The translations under genes were made by a program, and so were the position numbers. DNA of 64,000 bases. Origin: Modestobacter sp041028325. GTDB taxonomy: Bacteria; Actinomycetota; Actinomycetes; Mycobacteriales; Geodermatophilaceae. The notes under the pieces are model-generated. The model was not told the DNA's origin, made no database searches, and saw only the letters and a list, made by a program, of their open reading frames with translations. Below are positions 49,217-59,925 of the stretch, in pieces; position 1 is the stretch's first letter; each line of letters starts with the position of its first letter. Location: assembly GCF_041028325.1 (NCBI RefSeq), contig NZ_JABGDE010000003.1, positions 372,001 through 436,000 on the forward strand, in the 5' to 3' direction.

Positions 49217-50779
49217 ATGGGTGGCAGCCGGGACGACGAGCTCGCTGTCCCCTCCGCCGGGCCGCCGCGGCCGCCGGTGCCGCCGCCCGTCCGCTCCGCG
49301 ACCGCCCGGCCCACCGCGTCCCCCCGCCCCGCCGCGCGACCGGCGCCGGCGGTCCCGGCCGCCCAGGCGCCTCCGGTCACCCAGGTGAGCCCGGCCCCAG
49401 CCCCGGTTCCCGCGGCCGCAGCCGCGGGCCCCCCGGCCCCGGCCCCCGAGTCGCCGGACGGCGCCGAGTCGGTGGTCGGCGCAGAGTCGGTGGACGGTGC
49501 CGAGCCGCGCGGCCGCTTCCCCGTGCCCGCGGTGGTCGGCCTGGTGGTCGCCGCGGCCGCCACCGTCGCCGTCTTCGTCACCGACGACGCCCTCGTGCTG
49601 CGGATCGCGCTGCTGGCCGTCTGCTGGGCCGTCGTCGGGGCCGCGTTCCTGGCCGGGGACCGGCGCGGCGACCGCGGAACGGCCCAGGCCGACGAGTCGC
49701 GGGACGCCCGCGACCGGGAGGAGACGCTGCAGGACAGCCGGCTGCGCCGGGCGGCCGAGCAGGGCATGCGCGAGGACATCGCGCAGCTGCGCACCGAGCT
49801 CGCCGCGGTCGGCGGGCTGCGCGCTGAGCTGGCCGGCGTGGGGCAGCTCCGCGCCGAGCTGACCGCTCTCGCGCAGGTGCGCGAGGAGGTTGCCGCGCTG
49901 GCCCAGCTGCGGGCCGACCTCGCAGGCGTCGGCGAGTTGCGCGCCGACCTCGGCCGGTTGCGCGCCGAGCTCACGGAGCAGCTGTCGGGCGAGCTCTTCT
50001 ACGAGCGGATGGTCATGCGCGCCCAGACCGTCCGCGGTCCGCTGACCGGTGGCGGGATAGATTCACCGACGATCGAGGGCGCGTCGACCTGGGGGACGGT
50101 GGCCCCGGCGCCCCAGCCGGTCGTAGAGGCGGCTCCGCCGGTCATGGAGGTCCTCCAGCCGGTGGTCGAGGCACCCCGGCCCGTCGAGGTGTCCCGCCCG
50201 CCGGTCCCGACTCCGGCGGAGGAGCAGGCGCGCCCGCTCGCGCCCACGGACCGGCCGACGGCCGGGTCGGTGCTCGAACCCCCCGTCGAGGTCCGGCCGA
50301 TGTCGCCGATCGAATGGCTCGGTGACCGGTCGCTGCTCGGGACCGCCGAGCGTCCCGCGGTGGACGTCCGGGCGTCCTCGCCGGCCACCGGTGCCCGGCC
50401 GGTGCCGTTCTCCCGTCGCGACTGGGCCCCGGACGCCGCTGCCGGAACGGCTCCCCGCCACCATCGGCGGGCCGCCGGGACGGGCGAGCAGCCGCGGGTG
50501 CCCGAGGTCGTGGTGGACGCCGTCCCGGCGTCCACGGGCAGCCGTGCCGTCCCGGCGTCCACGGGCAGCCATGCCGTCCAGGCGTCCACGGGCAGCCACG
50601 TGGTCGCGGACGCGCCCGCCCGGCGCCCGGCCCCGGAGCCGCAGGGCCACGCCCGGCTGGAGCAGATCCTCGCGGAGAGCGGCGTGGAGGCGCCGAGCGG
50701 CCGCCGCCGCCGGCGGTACCGCGACGACGACGACACCGGCGGGGACGACGTCCTCGCCCGGGTCCTCGGCCGCAGCTGA
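49217..50779 (+). CDS. DUF6779-like membrane protein with coiled coil (Rv3604c position)
   Basis: A 520-residue protein. Residues 1-98 are Pro/Ala-rich; two membrane helices lie at about 101-145 (VPAVVGLVVAAAATVAVFV and LVLRIALLAVCWAVVGAAFLAG). Then come a charged helix and five ten-residue repeats at 198-247 of the VGxLRAELxx type, ending in LTEQLSGELFYERMVMRAQTVR, the DUF6779-like core. The C-terminal 250 residues are disordered, Pro-rich, with three nine-residue AVPASTGSx repeats and a basic end. It is encoded between the folate and pantothenate operons, as is Rv3604c. Function unknown; the layout suggests a scaffold. Confidence 0.78.
   Translation: MGGSRDDELAVPSAGPPRPPVPPPVRSATARPTASPRPAARPAPAVPAAQAPPVTQVSPAPAPVPAAAAAGPPAPAPESPDGAESVVGAESVDGAEPRGRFPVPAVVGLVVAAAATVAVFVTDDALVLRIALLAVCWAVVGAAFLAGDRRGDRGTAQADESRDARDREETLQDSRLRRAAEQGMREDIAQLRTELAAVGGLRAELAGVGQLRAELTALAQVREEVAALAQLRADLAGVGELRADLGRLRAELTEQLSGELFYERMVMRAQTVRGPLTGGGIDSPTIEGASTWGTVAPAPQPVVEAAPPVMEVLQPVVEAPRPVEVSRPPVPTPAEEQARPLAPTDRPTAGSVLEPPVEVRPMSPIEWLGDRSLLGTAERPAVDVRASSPATGARPVPFSRRDWAPDAAAGTAPRHHRRAAGTGEQPRVPEVVVDAVPASTGSRAVPASTGSHAVQASTGSHVVADAPARRPAPEPQGHARLEQILAESGVEAPSGRRRRRYRDDDDTGGDDVLARVLGRS
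50518..50605 (+). repeat. 27-bp tandem repeat (three copies) inside the DUF6779-like gene
   Basis: Three in-frame copies of a 27-bp unit encode AVPASTGSR, AVPASTGSH and AVQASTGSH. The core gtcccggcgtccacgggcag is almost unchanged between copies, which suggests recent duplication. Being a multiple of three, copy changes would not break the frame. Confidence 0.85.
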
Positions 50780-50780
50780 G

Positions 50781-50839
50781 AACGGACCCCTCTGCCCCCC
50801 AGTCCTCGCGAGCTCGGAGCGGGCCCCTGCAGAGGGGCC
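50781..50839. repeat. Dispersed intergenic palindromic repeat, copy C (terminator-like)
   Basis: Between the convergent DUF6779 and SDR genes. CCCCTCTGC (50787-50795) pairs exactly with GCAGAGGGG (50829-50837); the centre has CTCGCGAGCTCGGAG. It fills the whole 60-bp gap. Confidence 0.75.
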
Positions 50840-51594
50840 TAGGCGATGGGGCCGCGGGAGAGCGCTCCGCCGTCGAGCACGAGGGTCTGCCCGGTGACCC
50901 AGCCGGCGCCGTCCCCGAGCAGGTAGGCCGCCGCCTCGCCGACGTCCTCGGGCACCCCCAACCGGCCGACCGGGTACTGCGCGACGACATCCTCCTCGCG
51001 GCCGCTGAACAGCGCCTCGGCGAACCGCGTCCGCACCACCGCCGGCGCCACCGCGTTGACCCGCACCCGGGGGCCGAGCTCGACGGCCAGCTGGGTGGTG
51101 AGGTTGACCAGCGCGGCCTTGCTGACGCCGTACGCGCCGATGCCCTTGCTGGACTTCAGCCCAGCCACCGAGGAGACGATCAGCACCGAGCCGCCGTGCT
51201 CGGACATCCACGCGCGCCAGGCCTCCTGGACCAGGCCGAGGCAGGCGACCACGTTGGTGTCGAGGATCTTGCGGAAGGCGTCGAGCGGGACGTCCACGAG
51301 CGGTCCGAACACCGGGTTGATGCCGACGTTGCCGACCAGGGCGTCGAGGCTGCCGAAGGTCTCGATCGCGGTCCGCACGGCCGCGGCGCGGTGCTCGGGG
51401 TCGCCGGCGTTGCCGGCGACGGCGACGGCCCGGTCCGGCCCGCCCAGCGCCTCGACCGCCTCGGCGAGTGCCTCGGGCCTGCGGGCGGTGAGCACGACCC
51501 GCGCCCCCCGGTCGACCAGGCTGGTGGCGATCGCCAGCCCGATGCCCCGGCTGGCGCCGGTGACCAGTGCGGTGCGCCCCTCGAACGTGCCCAC
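50839..51594 (-). CDS. Short-chain dehydrogenase/reductase
   Basis: A 251-residue classical SDR. The NAD(P) motif TGASRGIG is at 12-19, GNVGIN replaces the usual NNAG around residue 89-93, and the catalytic triad is S142, Y155, K159 (SSVAGLKSSKGIGAYGVSKAAL). The TARRPEAL segment after strand 2 suggests NADP(H). It resembles FabG-like enzymes but no fatty acid gene is near, so the substrate is open. GTG 51594 has GGGAGGAG just upstream. In mycobacteria nothing equivalent lies at this point, so it looks like a lineage insertion. Confidence 0.92.
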   Translation of the reverse strand: MGTFEGRTALVTGASRGIGLAIATSLVDRGARVVLTARRPEALAEAVEALGGPDRAVAVAGNAGDPEHRAAAVRTAIETFGSLDALVGNVGINPVFGPLVDVPLDAFRKILDTNVVACLGLVQEAWRAWMSEHGGSVLIVSSVAGLKSSKGIGAYGVSKAALVNLTTQLAVELGPRVRVNAVAPAVVRTRFAEALFSGREEDVVAQYPVGRLGVPEDVGEAAAYLLGDGAGWVTGQTLVLDGGALSRGPIA

Positions 51595-51888
51595 CGTGCT
51601 CCTCCCGACCCGGCCGGCTCGACCGCCGACGGCGGTCCAACCCAACCAGGGCCGGAGGCCCCCGCAGCACCCGGGTGAGTCACGACACAGCTCCCGCCCG
51701 TTGCAGGCGGCCCCGAACGGTCACACACTCGGGCCACGACACGACGCCTGCGTGACACACCGCGCCCCGGTGGTTGCAGCAGGTGGGACGTCGCCCGCAC
51801 GACCACTGCTCTCCACGGTCCACGACGAGGTGGGCCGAGCGACCTGAGTCCGGTACCCGCCAGGGACTGGAACGAGAGGTGCACCGGG

Positions 51889-52857
51889 ATGCCCGTCCGT
51901 CCCTCGCGCGCGGCCACCGCCGCGCTCCCCACCGCCCTGCCCGCCGCGGGGCTGCCCCCCGCCGCCGAGGCCCCCGCCCGGCTCCGGGTCGGTGTCATCG
52001 GCGCCGGCCGCGTGGGCGCCGTCCTGGGCGCCGCGCTCGCCGCCGCGGGCCACGACGTGGTCGCCGCAGCCGGCCTGTCCGCCGCCTCCGCCGAACGCGC
52101 GACCCGGCTGCTGCCCGGGGTCCCGCTCCTGCCCGCCGACGAGGTCGTCGCCGGCAGCGACCTGGTCGTCCTCGCCGTCCCCGACGACACCCTGCCCGGC
52201 CTGGTGGCCGGCCTCGCCGAGACCGGCGCCTGGCGACGCGGCCAGCTGGCCTTCCACACCTCCGGCGCGCACGGCCTGGCCGTGCTCGAGCCGGCCGAGC
52301 GGGCCGGGGTGCTCGCCCTGGCCCTGCACCCGGCGATGACGTTCTCCGGGGGGCCGGAGGACCTGCAACGCGTGGTCGCCGCCCCGTTCGGGGTCACCAG
52401 CCGGCCCGAGCACCGGGCCGTCGCCGAGACCCTCGTGCTGGAGATGGGTGGTGATCCGTTCTGGGTCGCCGAGGCCGACCGCGGGCTGTACCACGCCGCG
52501 CTGGTCACCGGCGCCAACCACCTGGTCACGCTGGTCGCCGAGGCAGCCGACCTGCTGCGCACTGCCGGGGTCGAGGCGCCGGCCCGCGTGCTGGGCCCGC
52601 TGCTCACCGCGGCCCTGGACAACGGGCTGCGCCAGGGCGACCGCGGCCTCACCGGGCCGGTCAGCCGCGGCGACGTCGGCACGGTGCGGGCCCACCTGCA
52701 CACCCTGACCGAGCGGGCGCCCTCCTCGGTCGACGCGTACGTCGCGATGGCCCGGCGGACCACCGAGCGGGCGCTGGCCGCCGGCCGGCTGAAGCGGCAC
52801 GAGGGCGACCCGCTGCTCGGCCTGCTCAGCGGCTCGCCCGAGCAGGCCGCCCGATGA
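51889..52857 (+). CDS. Rossmann-fold and DUF2520 domain protein (Rv3603c-type)
   Basis: A 322-residue protein. The dinucleotide motif GVIGAGRVGAVLGAAL is at about 35-50 with LVVLAVPDDTLPGLV, then HTSGAHGLAVL and ALHPAMTFSGG; the C-terminal half (about 180-320) is the helical DUF2520 domain. It looks like a NAD(P)-dependent oxidoreductase related to ketopantoate reductase/F420-dependent enzymes. It heads the panC-panD-coaX operon through an ATGA overlap, so a role in pantoate supply is tempting but unproven. About 30 non-conserved residues precede the fold, so a later start is possible. The 294-bp region upstream holds no gene I can support. Confidence 0.88.
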   Translation: MPVRPSRAATAALPTALPAAGLPPAAEAPARLRVGVIGAGRVGAVLGAALAAAGHDVVAAAGLSAASAERATRLLPGVPLLPADEVVAGSDLVVLAVPDDTLPGLVAGLAETGAWRRGQLAFHTSGAHGLAVLEPAERAGVLALALHPAMTFSGGPEDLQRVVAAPFGVTSRPEHRAVAETLVLEMGGDPFWVAEADRGLYHAALVTGANHLVTLVAEAADLLRTAGVEAPARVLGPLLTAALDNGLRQGDRGLTGPVSRGDVGTVRAHLHTLTERAPSSVDAYVAMARRTTERALAAGRLKRHEGDPLLGLLSGSPEQAAR

Positions 52858-53708
52858 CCGCCGTCGTCCGACCGGCCGTCGCGGAGACCACCGCCGACCT
52901 GGCGCGGCTGCGGGCCGCGCTCCCCGGCCCGGCGGTGCTGGTGCCCACGATGGGCGCGCTGCACGAGGGGCACCGGTCCCTGGTGCGCGCCGCCCGGCAG
53001 CACGGGGGCAGCGTCGTCGTCTCGGTGTTCGTCAACCCCACCCAGTTCGGCCCCGGCGAGGACTTCGACCGCTACCCGCGCACCTGGGACGCCGACCTCG
53101 CCGCGCTCGCCGAGGAGGGTGCCGACGTCGTGTTCCACCCGCCGGTGGCGGAGGTCTACCCGCCCGGCTCGGTCGGGGTGACCGTGCAGCCGGGTCCGCT
53201 GGGCGACGTGCTGGAGGGCGCCGTCCGGCCCGGGCACTTCGCCGGCGTGCTCACCGTGGTCGCGAAGCTGTTCGGCCTGGTGCGTCCGGACGTCGCCGTC
53301 TTCGGCGAGAAGGACTACCAGCAGCTGACGCTCATCCGGGCGATGGCCCGCGAGCTGGCGCTGGGCGTCGAGGTCGTCGGTGCGCCGACCGTCCGGGAGG
53401 ACGACGGCATGGCGCTGTCCAGCCGCAACCGCTTCCTGTCGGCGGAACAGCGGACCGCCGCCGCGGCGTTGTCCGCCGCGCTGCGCGCCGGGGCCGCCGC
53501 GGGCCCGCAGGGGACCGACGCCGTCCTGGCCGCCGCCCGCGCCGTGCTCGCCGCCACCCCGCAGCTCGTGCCCGACTACCTGGAGCTCACCGACCCCGCC
53601 CTCGGCCCGGCTCCCGCCGCCGGACCGGCCCGCCTGCTGGTCGCCGCCCGCGCCGGCACCACCCGACTCATCGACAACACCGAGATCCGGCTGGGAGAGC
53701 CCCGATGA
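52854..53708 (+). CDS. panC: Pantothenate synthetase
   Basis: A 284-residue enzyme that joins pantoate and beta-alanine using ATP. The HIGH-like motif is H37-E-G-H40 in PTMGALHEGHRSLVR; VSVFVNPTQFGPGEDFDRYPR, LNNP-equivalent GHFAGVLTVVAKLFGLVRPDVAVFGEKDYQQL and the KMSKS-like MALSSRNRFLS are present. ATG 52854 overlaps the upstream stop and its own stop overlaps the panD ATG. Confidence 0.97.
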   Translation: MTAVVRPAVAETTADLARLRAALPGPAVLVPTMGALHEGHRSLVRAARQHGGSVVVSVFVNPTQFGPGEDFDRYPRTWDADLAALAEEGADVVFHPPVAEVYPPGSVGVTVQPGPLGDVLEGAVRPGHFAGVLTVVAKLFGLVRPDVAVFGEKDYQQLTLIRAMARELALGVEVVGAPTVREDDGMALSSRNRFLSAEQRTAAAALSAALRAGAAAGPQGTDAVLAAARAVLAATPQLVPDYLELTDPALGPAPAAGPARLLVAARAGTTRLIDNTEIRLGEPR

Positions 53709-54130
53709 TGCGCACCATGCTGAAGAGCAAGATCCACCGGGCCACCGTCACCCAGGCCGACCTGCACTACGTGGGCTCGGTGACCATCGACGAGGACCTC
53801 CTCGATGCCGCCGACCTGCTGCCCGGCGAGCAGGTCGCGATCGTCGACATCACCAACGGGGCCCGGCTGGAGACCTACGTCATCCCCGGCGAGCGCGGCA
53901 CCGGCGTGATCGGCATCAACGGCGCCGCCGCTCACCTGGTGCACCCCGGCGACCTGGTGATCATGATCAGCTACGGCCTGATGGACGAGACCGAGGTCAA
54001 GTCCCACATCCCCAAGGTCGTGCACGTCGACGGCGCCAACCGGGTCGTCGAGCTCGGGGGCGACCCCTCGGCGCCGGTGCCCGGCGCCACCGACCAGCGG
54101 CGCAGCACGCTCGGCGTCCCGGTCCGCTGA
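53705..54130 (+). CDS. panD: Aspartate 1-decarboxylase precursor
   Basis: A 141-residue pyruvoyl enzyme making beta-alanine for PanC. Self-cleavage is expected between G24 and S25 (HYVGSVTIDEDLL), giving the pyruvoyl group. ATG 53705 gives the standard MMRTMLKSKIHR start and the usual G24-S25 numbering; ATG 53708 is one residue shorter. TNGARLETYVIPGERGTGVIGINGAAAHL is the conserved core. The C-terminal 20 residues are an extension typical of actinobacteria. Confidence 0.97.
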   Translation: MMRTMLKSKIHRATVTQADLHYVGSVTIDEDLLDAADLLPGEQVAIVDITNGARLETYVIPGERGTGVIGINGAAAHLVHPGDLVIMISYGLMDETEVKSHIPKVVHVDGANRVVELGGDPSAPVPGATDQRRSTLGVPVR

Positions 54131-54135
54131 CGCCG

Positions 54136-54936
54136 GTGCTGCTCACCGTCGACGTCGGCAACAGCCACACCGTGCTGGCCACCTTCGACGGTGCGCGGCG
54201 GGTGGGGGGCTGGCGGGTCACCACGCAGTCGCGGGCCACCGCCGACGAGCTGCACCTGCTCTGGCGGGGTCTGCTCCGGGACACCGAGGTGACCGGCGTG
54301 GCCGCCTGCTCCACGGTCCCCGCGCTGCTGCCCGCGCTGCGCCAGCTGCTCGACCGGCTCGCCGTCCCGGTGACGCTCATCGGTCCGGGCGTGCGCACCG
54401 GGGTGCCGCTGCACGTCGACAACCCGCGGGAGGTCGGCGCCGACCGGGTGGTGACCGCGCTGGCCGCCCACGAGCTGTTCGGGCGGCGGCCCGACGGCGG
54501 GACCAGGCCGGTCGTCGTGGTGGACTTCGGCACGTCCACGAACGTCGACGCGGTCGGCCCGGATGGCCAGTTCCTCGGCGGCGCGCTCGCCCCGGGCGTC
54601 GAGGTGAGCCTCGACGCGCTCGCCACCCGTGCCGCGCAGCTCCGGTCGGTCGAGCTCACCGTGCCGCAGCAGGCCATCGGCAAGAACACCGTCGCGGCGC
54701 TGCAGTCGGGGCTGGTGCTCGGCTTCGCCGGCCTGGTCGACGGGCTGGTCGCCCGGATCGGCGCGGAGCTGGAGGCCCAGTTCGGCCGGCCGCCCGTGGT
54801 GGTCGCCACCGGCGGCCTGCACCGGCTCATGGCCGACAGCTGCCGCTCGATCGACGAGCGCGAGCCCGACCTCACCGTGCACGGGCTGCGGCTAGCCTTC
54901 GAACGGCACCAGGCGGCCGGCGCCACCCATCGGTGA
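54136..54936 (+). CDS. coaX: Type III pantothenate kinase
   Basis: A 266-residue ASKHA-fold kinase that starts CoA synthesis from pantothenate. Phosphate 1 motif DVGNSHT at residues 6-12, GADRVVTALAA, phosphate 2 motif VVDFGTSTNVDAV, and GGALAPGVEVSLDAL are present, as is the C-terminal VVATGGLHRLM. GTG 54136 begins directly at the fold; a CTG overlapping the panD stop (54127) is a less likely start. Last gene of the pantothenate unit. Confidence 0.95.
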   Translation: MLLTVDVGNSHTVLATFDGARRVGGWRVTTQSRATADELHLLWRGLLRDTEVTGVAACSTVPALLPALRQLLDRLAVPVTLIGPGVRTGVPLHVDNPREVGADRVVTALAAHELFGRRPDGGTRPVVVVDFGTSTNVDAVGPDGQFLGGALAPGVEVSLDALATRAAQLRSVELTVPQQAIGKNTVAALQSGLVLGFAGLVDGLVARIGAELEAQFGRPPVVVATGGLHRLMADSCRSIDEREPDLTVHGLRLAFERHQAAGATHR

Positions 54937-54959
54937 TCGGGTGTCCGCACTCACGCCCG

Positions 54960-54965
54960 TAGGCT
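54960..54965 (+). promoter_or_regulatory. Candidate -10 (TAGGCT) of lysS, leaderless
   Basis: TAGGCT is eight bases before GTG 54974, supporting that start over GTG 54941, which would place the hexamer inside the gene. Confidence 0.45.
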
Positions 54966-54973
54966 CTGCGGCC

Positions 54974-56479
54974 GTGAGTGAGGAAGCCCCCGGCCTGCCC
55001 GACGAGGAACTGCCCGAGCAGATGCGGGTCCGCCGCGGGAAGCTGGACCGGCTGCGGGAGGCCGGGGCGGACCCCTATCCGGTCTCGGTGCCCCGCACGA
55101 CGTCCCTCGCCCAGGTGCGGGCGGCCCATCCCGACCTGGAGCCGGACACGATGACCGGGGACCGGGTCGGCGTCACCGGCCGGGTGATCTTCTCCCGCAA
55201 CACGGGCAAGCTCTGCTTCGCCACCCTCCGCGAGGCCGACACCGAGCTGCAGGTCATGCTCGCGATCGACCGGGTGGGCGAGGAGGCCCTCGCCGCCTGG
55301 AAGGCCGACGTCGACCTCGGTGACCACGTCCTGGTCGTCGGCGAGGTGGGGACGTCGCGGCGCGGCGAGCTCTCGGTGTTCGCCGACTCCTGGCAGCTGA
55401 CCGCCAAGGCGCTGCGTCCGCTGCCGGTGGCCCACAAGCCGATGAGCGAGGAGCTGCGCGTCCGCCGGCGGTACGTCGACCTGATCGTCCGGGACGAGGC
55501 CCGCCGCACCGTGCAGCAACGGGCCGCGGTCATGAGCAGCCTGCGCGCGGGGCTGACCTCCCGCGGTTTCCTCGAGGTCGAGACCCCGATGCTCCAGACG
55601 GTGCACGGCGGCGCCGCGGCACGTCCCTTCCGCACGCACATGAACGCGTTCGACCTCGACCTCTACCTGCGCATCGCGCCGGAGCTGTTCCTCAAGCGCT
55701 GCATCGTCGGTGGCCTGGACCGGGTGTTCGAGATCAACCGCAACTTCCGGAACGAGGGAGCGGACTCCTCGCACTCCCCGGAGTTCGCGATGCTGGAGTT
55801 CTACGCGGCCTACACGGATTACCAGGACGTGGCGGGGATCACACGTGAACTCATCCAGGAGACCTGCGCCGCGTTGTTCGGCGACCACATCGCCCGGCAC
55901 CACGACGGCACGGAGCTCGACCTGTCCGGGGAATGGCCGCAGGTGAGGTTGTACGACGCGGTCTCCGCGGCCGTGGGCGAGGAGGTCAGCCCGAAGACGC
56001 CGGTGGAGCGGCTCCGCGAACTGGCCGCGCACCACGACGTCGGGGTGGACCCGGCATGGCTGCCGGGCAAGGTCGTCGAGGAGTTGTTCGAGGCCCTGGT
56101 CCAGCACACGCTGCGGGCCCCGACCTTCGTCATCGACTTCCCGGTGGACACCTCCCCGCTGACCCGCGCGCACCGCACCGACCCGGGTGTGGCCGAGAAG
56201 TGGGACCTCTACATCGCCGGCGTCGAGCGCGGCACCGGCTACTCGGAACTGACCGACCCGGTGGTCCAGCGGGAGCGCTTCACCCAGCAGGCGCTGCTCG
56301 CCGCCGCCGGCGACCCCGAGGCCATGGTCCTGGACGAGGACTTCCTGGAGGCCCTCGAGTACGGGATGCCGCCCACGGGCGGCGTCGGGATGGGCCTTGA
56401 CAGGCTGCTCATGACACTGACCGGTCTCGGTATTCGCGAGACCATCCTCTTCCCGCTCGTGCGCCCGCTCAGCCAATGA
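54974..56479 (+). CDS. lysS: Lysine--tRNA ligase (class II)
   Basis: A 501-residue class II synthetase. An OB-fold anticodon domain (VGVTGRVIFSRNTGKLCFATL) is followed by the catalytic core: motif 1 around GFLEVETPMLQ, motif 2 NRNFRNEGADSSHSPEFAMLEFY, and motif 3 GGVGMGLDRLLMTLTG. GVERGTGYSELTDPVVQRERF is the actinobacterial variant of the lysine-binding region. GTG 54974 is chosen from the -10 hexamer. It is upstream of lsr2 as in mycobacteria (Rv3598c-Rv3597c). Confidence 0.95.
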   Translation: MSEEAPGLPDEELPEQMRVRRGKLDRLREAGADPYPVSVPRTTSLAQVRAAHPDLEPDTMTGDRVGVTGRVIFSRNTGKLCFATLREADTELQVMLAIDRVGEEALAAWKADVDLGDHVLVVGEVGTSRRGELSVFADSWQLTAKALRPLPVAHKPMSEELRVRRRYVDLIVRDEARRTVQQRAAVMSSLRAGLTSRGFLEVETPMLQTVHGGAAARPFRTHMNAFDLDLYLRIAPELFLKRCIVGGLDRVFEINRNFRNEGADSSHSPEFAMLEFYAAYTDYQDVAGITRELIQETCAALFGDHIARHHDGTELDLSGEWPQVRLYDAVSAAVGEEVSPKTPVERLRELAAHHDVGVDPAWLPGKVVEELFEALVQHTLRAPTFVIDFPVDTSPLTRAHRTDPGVAEKWDLYIAGVERGTGYSELTDPVVQRERFTQQALLAAAGDPEAMVLDEDFLEALEYGMPPTGGVGMGLDRLLMTLTGLGIRETILFPLVRPLSQ

Positions 56480-56626
56480 GGTGTCACCCGCCCGAGTAAT
56501 TCACAGGTGGGGATTCGAGGCGGCTCCGCGTCATTCCGTCGGCATTGTGGTGAAATGGGTGCAGTGCCCCAGACGCGGGCGATTTGGAGACGGCACCGTG
56601 CCGCTGGAACAGGAGTGGGGAAACGA

Positions 56627-56983
56627 ATGGCTCGCAAGGTCCAGGTCATCCTGAGCGACGATCTCGACGACAGCATTCCCGCCGACGAGACGGTGACCTT
56701 CGCCCTCGACGGCACCACGTACGAGATCGACCTGTCCGAGACCAATGCGCGCGAGATGCGTGAGGCACTCGGTCGCTACGTGCAGGCGGCCCGCAAGGTC
56801 ACCGGCGGTCGCGGCAGCGGCCGGGCGTCCGGCGGCGGGCGTTCCCGCGCCACCGGCGGCGGCCGGATGGACCGCGAGCAGGCCGGTGCGATCCGGGACT
56901 GGGCGCGCAAGAACGGGCACGAGGTCAGCGACCGCGGTCGCATCCCCGCCAGCGTGGTCGAGGCCTACGAGGCCGCCCACTAA
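56627..56983 (+). CDS. lsr2: Lsr2 nucleoid-associated protein
   Basis: A 118-residue H-NS-like xenogeneic silencer. The N-terminal dimerisation domain (MARKVQVILSDDLDDSI ... TFALDGTTYEIDLSETNAREM) is joined by a Gly/Arg/Ser linker to the C-terminal DNA-binding domain, in which DRGRIPASVVEAYEAAH contains the RGR that enters the minor groove of AT-rich DNA. ATG 56627 is preceded by GGAGTGGGG. The upstream 147 bp are clearly less GC-rich than the surroundings, suiting autoregulation. Confidence 0.97.
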   Translation: MARKVQVILSDDLDDSIPADETVTFALDGTTYEIDLSETNAREMREALGRYVQAARKVTGGRGSGRASGGGRSRATGGGRMDREQAGAIRDWARKNGHEVSDRGRIPASVVEAYEAAH

Positions 56984-56991
56984 GCACTGAC

Positions 56992-57048
56992 GGCCTTCCT
57001 GCAGGGCCCCGCCGCGAGCTTGCGAGTGGTGGGGGGCAGGGAGGTCCT
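56992..57048. repeat. Dispersed intergenic palindromic repeat, copy D
   Basis: Begins nine bases after the lsr2 stop, in the same orientation as copy B, with which it shares a block of 21 identical bases beginning TGCAGGGCCCCG. It lies directly before a separate perfect hairpin, so two hairpins follow lsr2. Confidence 0.75.
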
Positions 57049-57054
57049 CCAGGT

Positions 57055-57095
57055 CACGTCGGCCCGGTACCTCGGCGAGGTACCGGGCCGACGTG
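57055..57095. terminator. Perfect 19-bp hairpin after lsr2
   Basis: Arms at 57055-57073 and 57077-57095 are exact reverse complements with a three-base loop (GGC). No T-tract follows. It most likely ends lsr2 transcription and insulates clpC. The rest of the 341-bp gap (57096-57324) contains no gene, only the candidate clpC promoter. Confidence 0.8.
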
Positions 57096-57224
57096 CTCCT
57101 GCGGTCCCGTCCGCTGTCGGCGTAACTGCGGCGGAACAGTGCGCGTGGGGCGACAGTTGAACCCATCGAGCCACCCGGACCGGGTGGGACGGCCTCGTCT
57201 CGACGCCGATCCGGTGGTGCGAAC

Positions 57225-57230
57225 TACAGT
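57225..57230 (+). promoter_or_regulatory. Candidate -10 (TACAGT) of clpC
   Basis: TACAGT within GCGAACTACAGTGG gives a leader of about 88 bases before ATG 57325. GCGAAC just before it resembles half of a ClgR-type operator, but I cannot show a full site. Confidence 0.35.
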
Positions 57231-57324
57231 GGAGCGACCGGTGCCCAGCGCGCCGACGAACGTCGGGTGTCCACCGTCCCTCCCGGGACCGAACACAGCC
57301 AGCCGGTCAGAGGAGAAGCAGCAG

Positions 57325-59862
<2,538 letters not shown>

Positions 59863-59877
59863 ACGAGGACACTCTGC

Positions 59878-59917
59878 AGGGGCCGTCCCCCGCTCGATCG
59901 AGCGGGGGGCGGCCCCT
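59878..59917. terminator. 40-bp palindrome between clpC and mutY, bidirectional terminator
   Basis: Arms 59878-59897 and 59898-59917 are complementary except for one T/G position that can pair as G-U in RNA on the plus strand; there is no loop beyond the CTCGA/TCGAG centre. It occupies the gap between two convergent genes (clpC and mutY). Confidence 0.8.
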
Positions 59918-59925
59918 GTCGTCGT

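Noticed and set aside
51595..51888. A gene or riboswitch in the 294-bp gap between the SDR and DUF2520 genes
   Set aside because: Only short frames without family features and no convincing conserved RNA fold; short TGACACA/GTCACAC-like words are too degenerate to call operators.
57219..57240. ClgR operator upstream of clpC
   Set aside because: Only a GCGAAC half-site is visible; the second half of the palindrome is missing.
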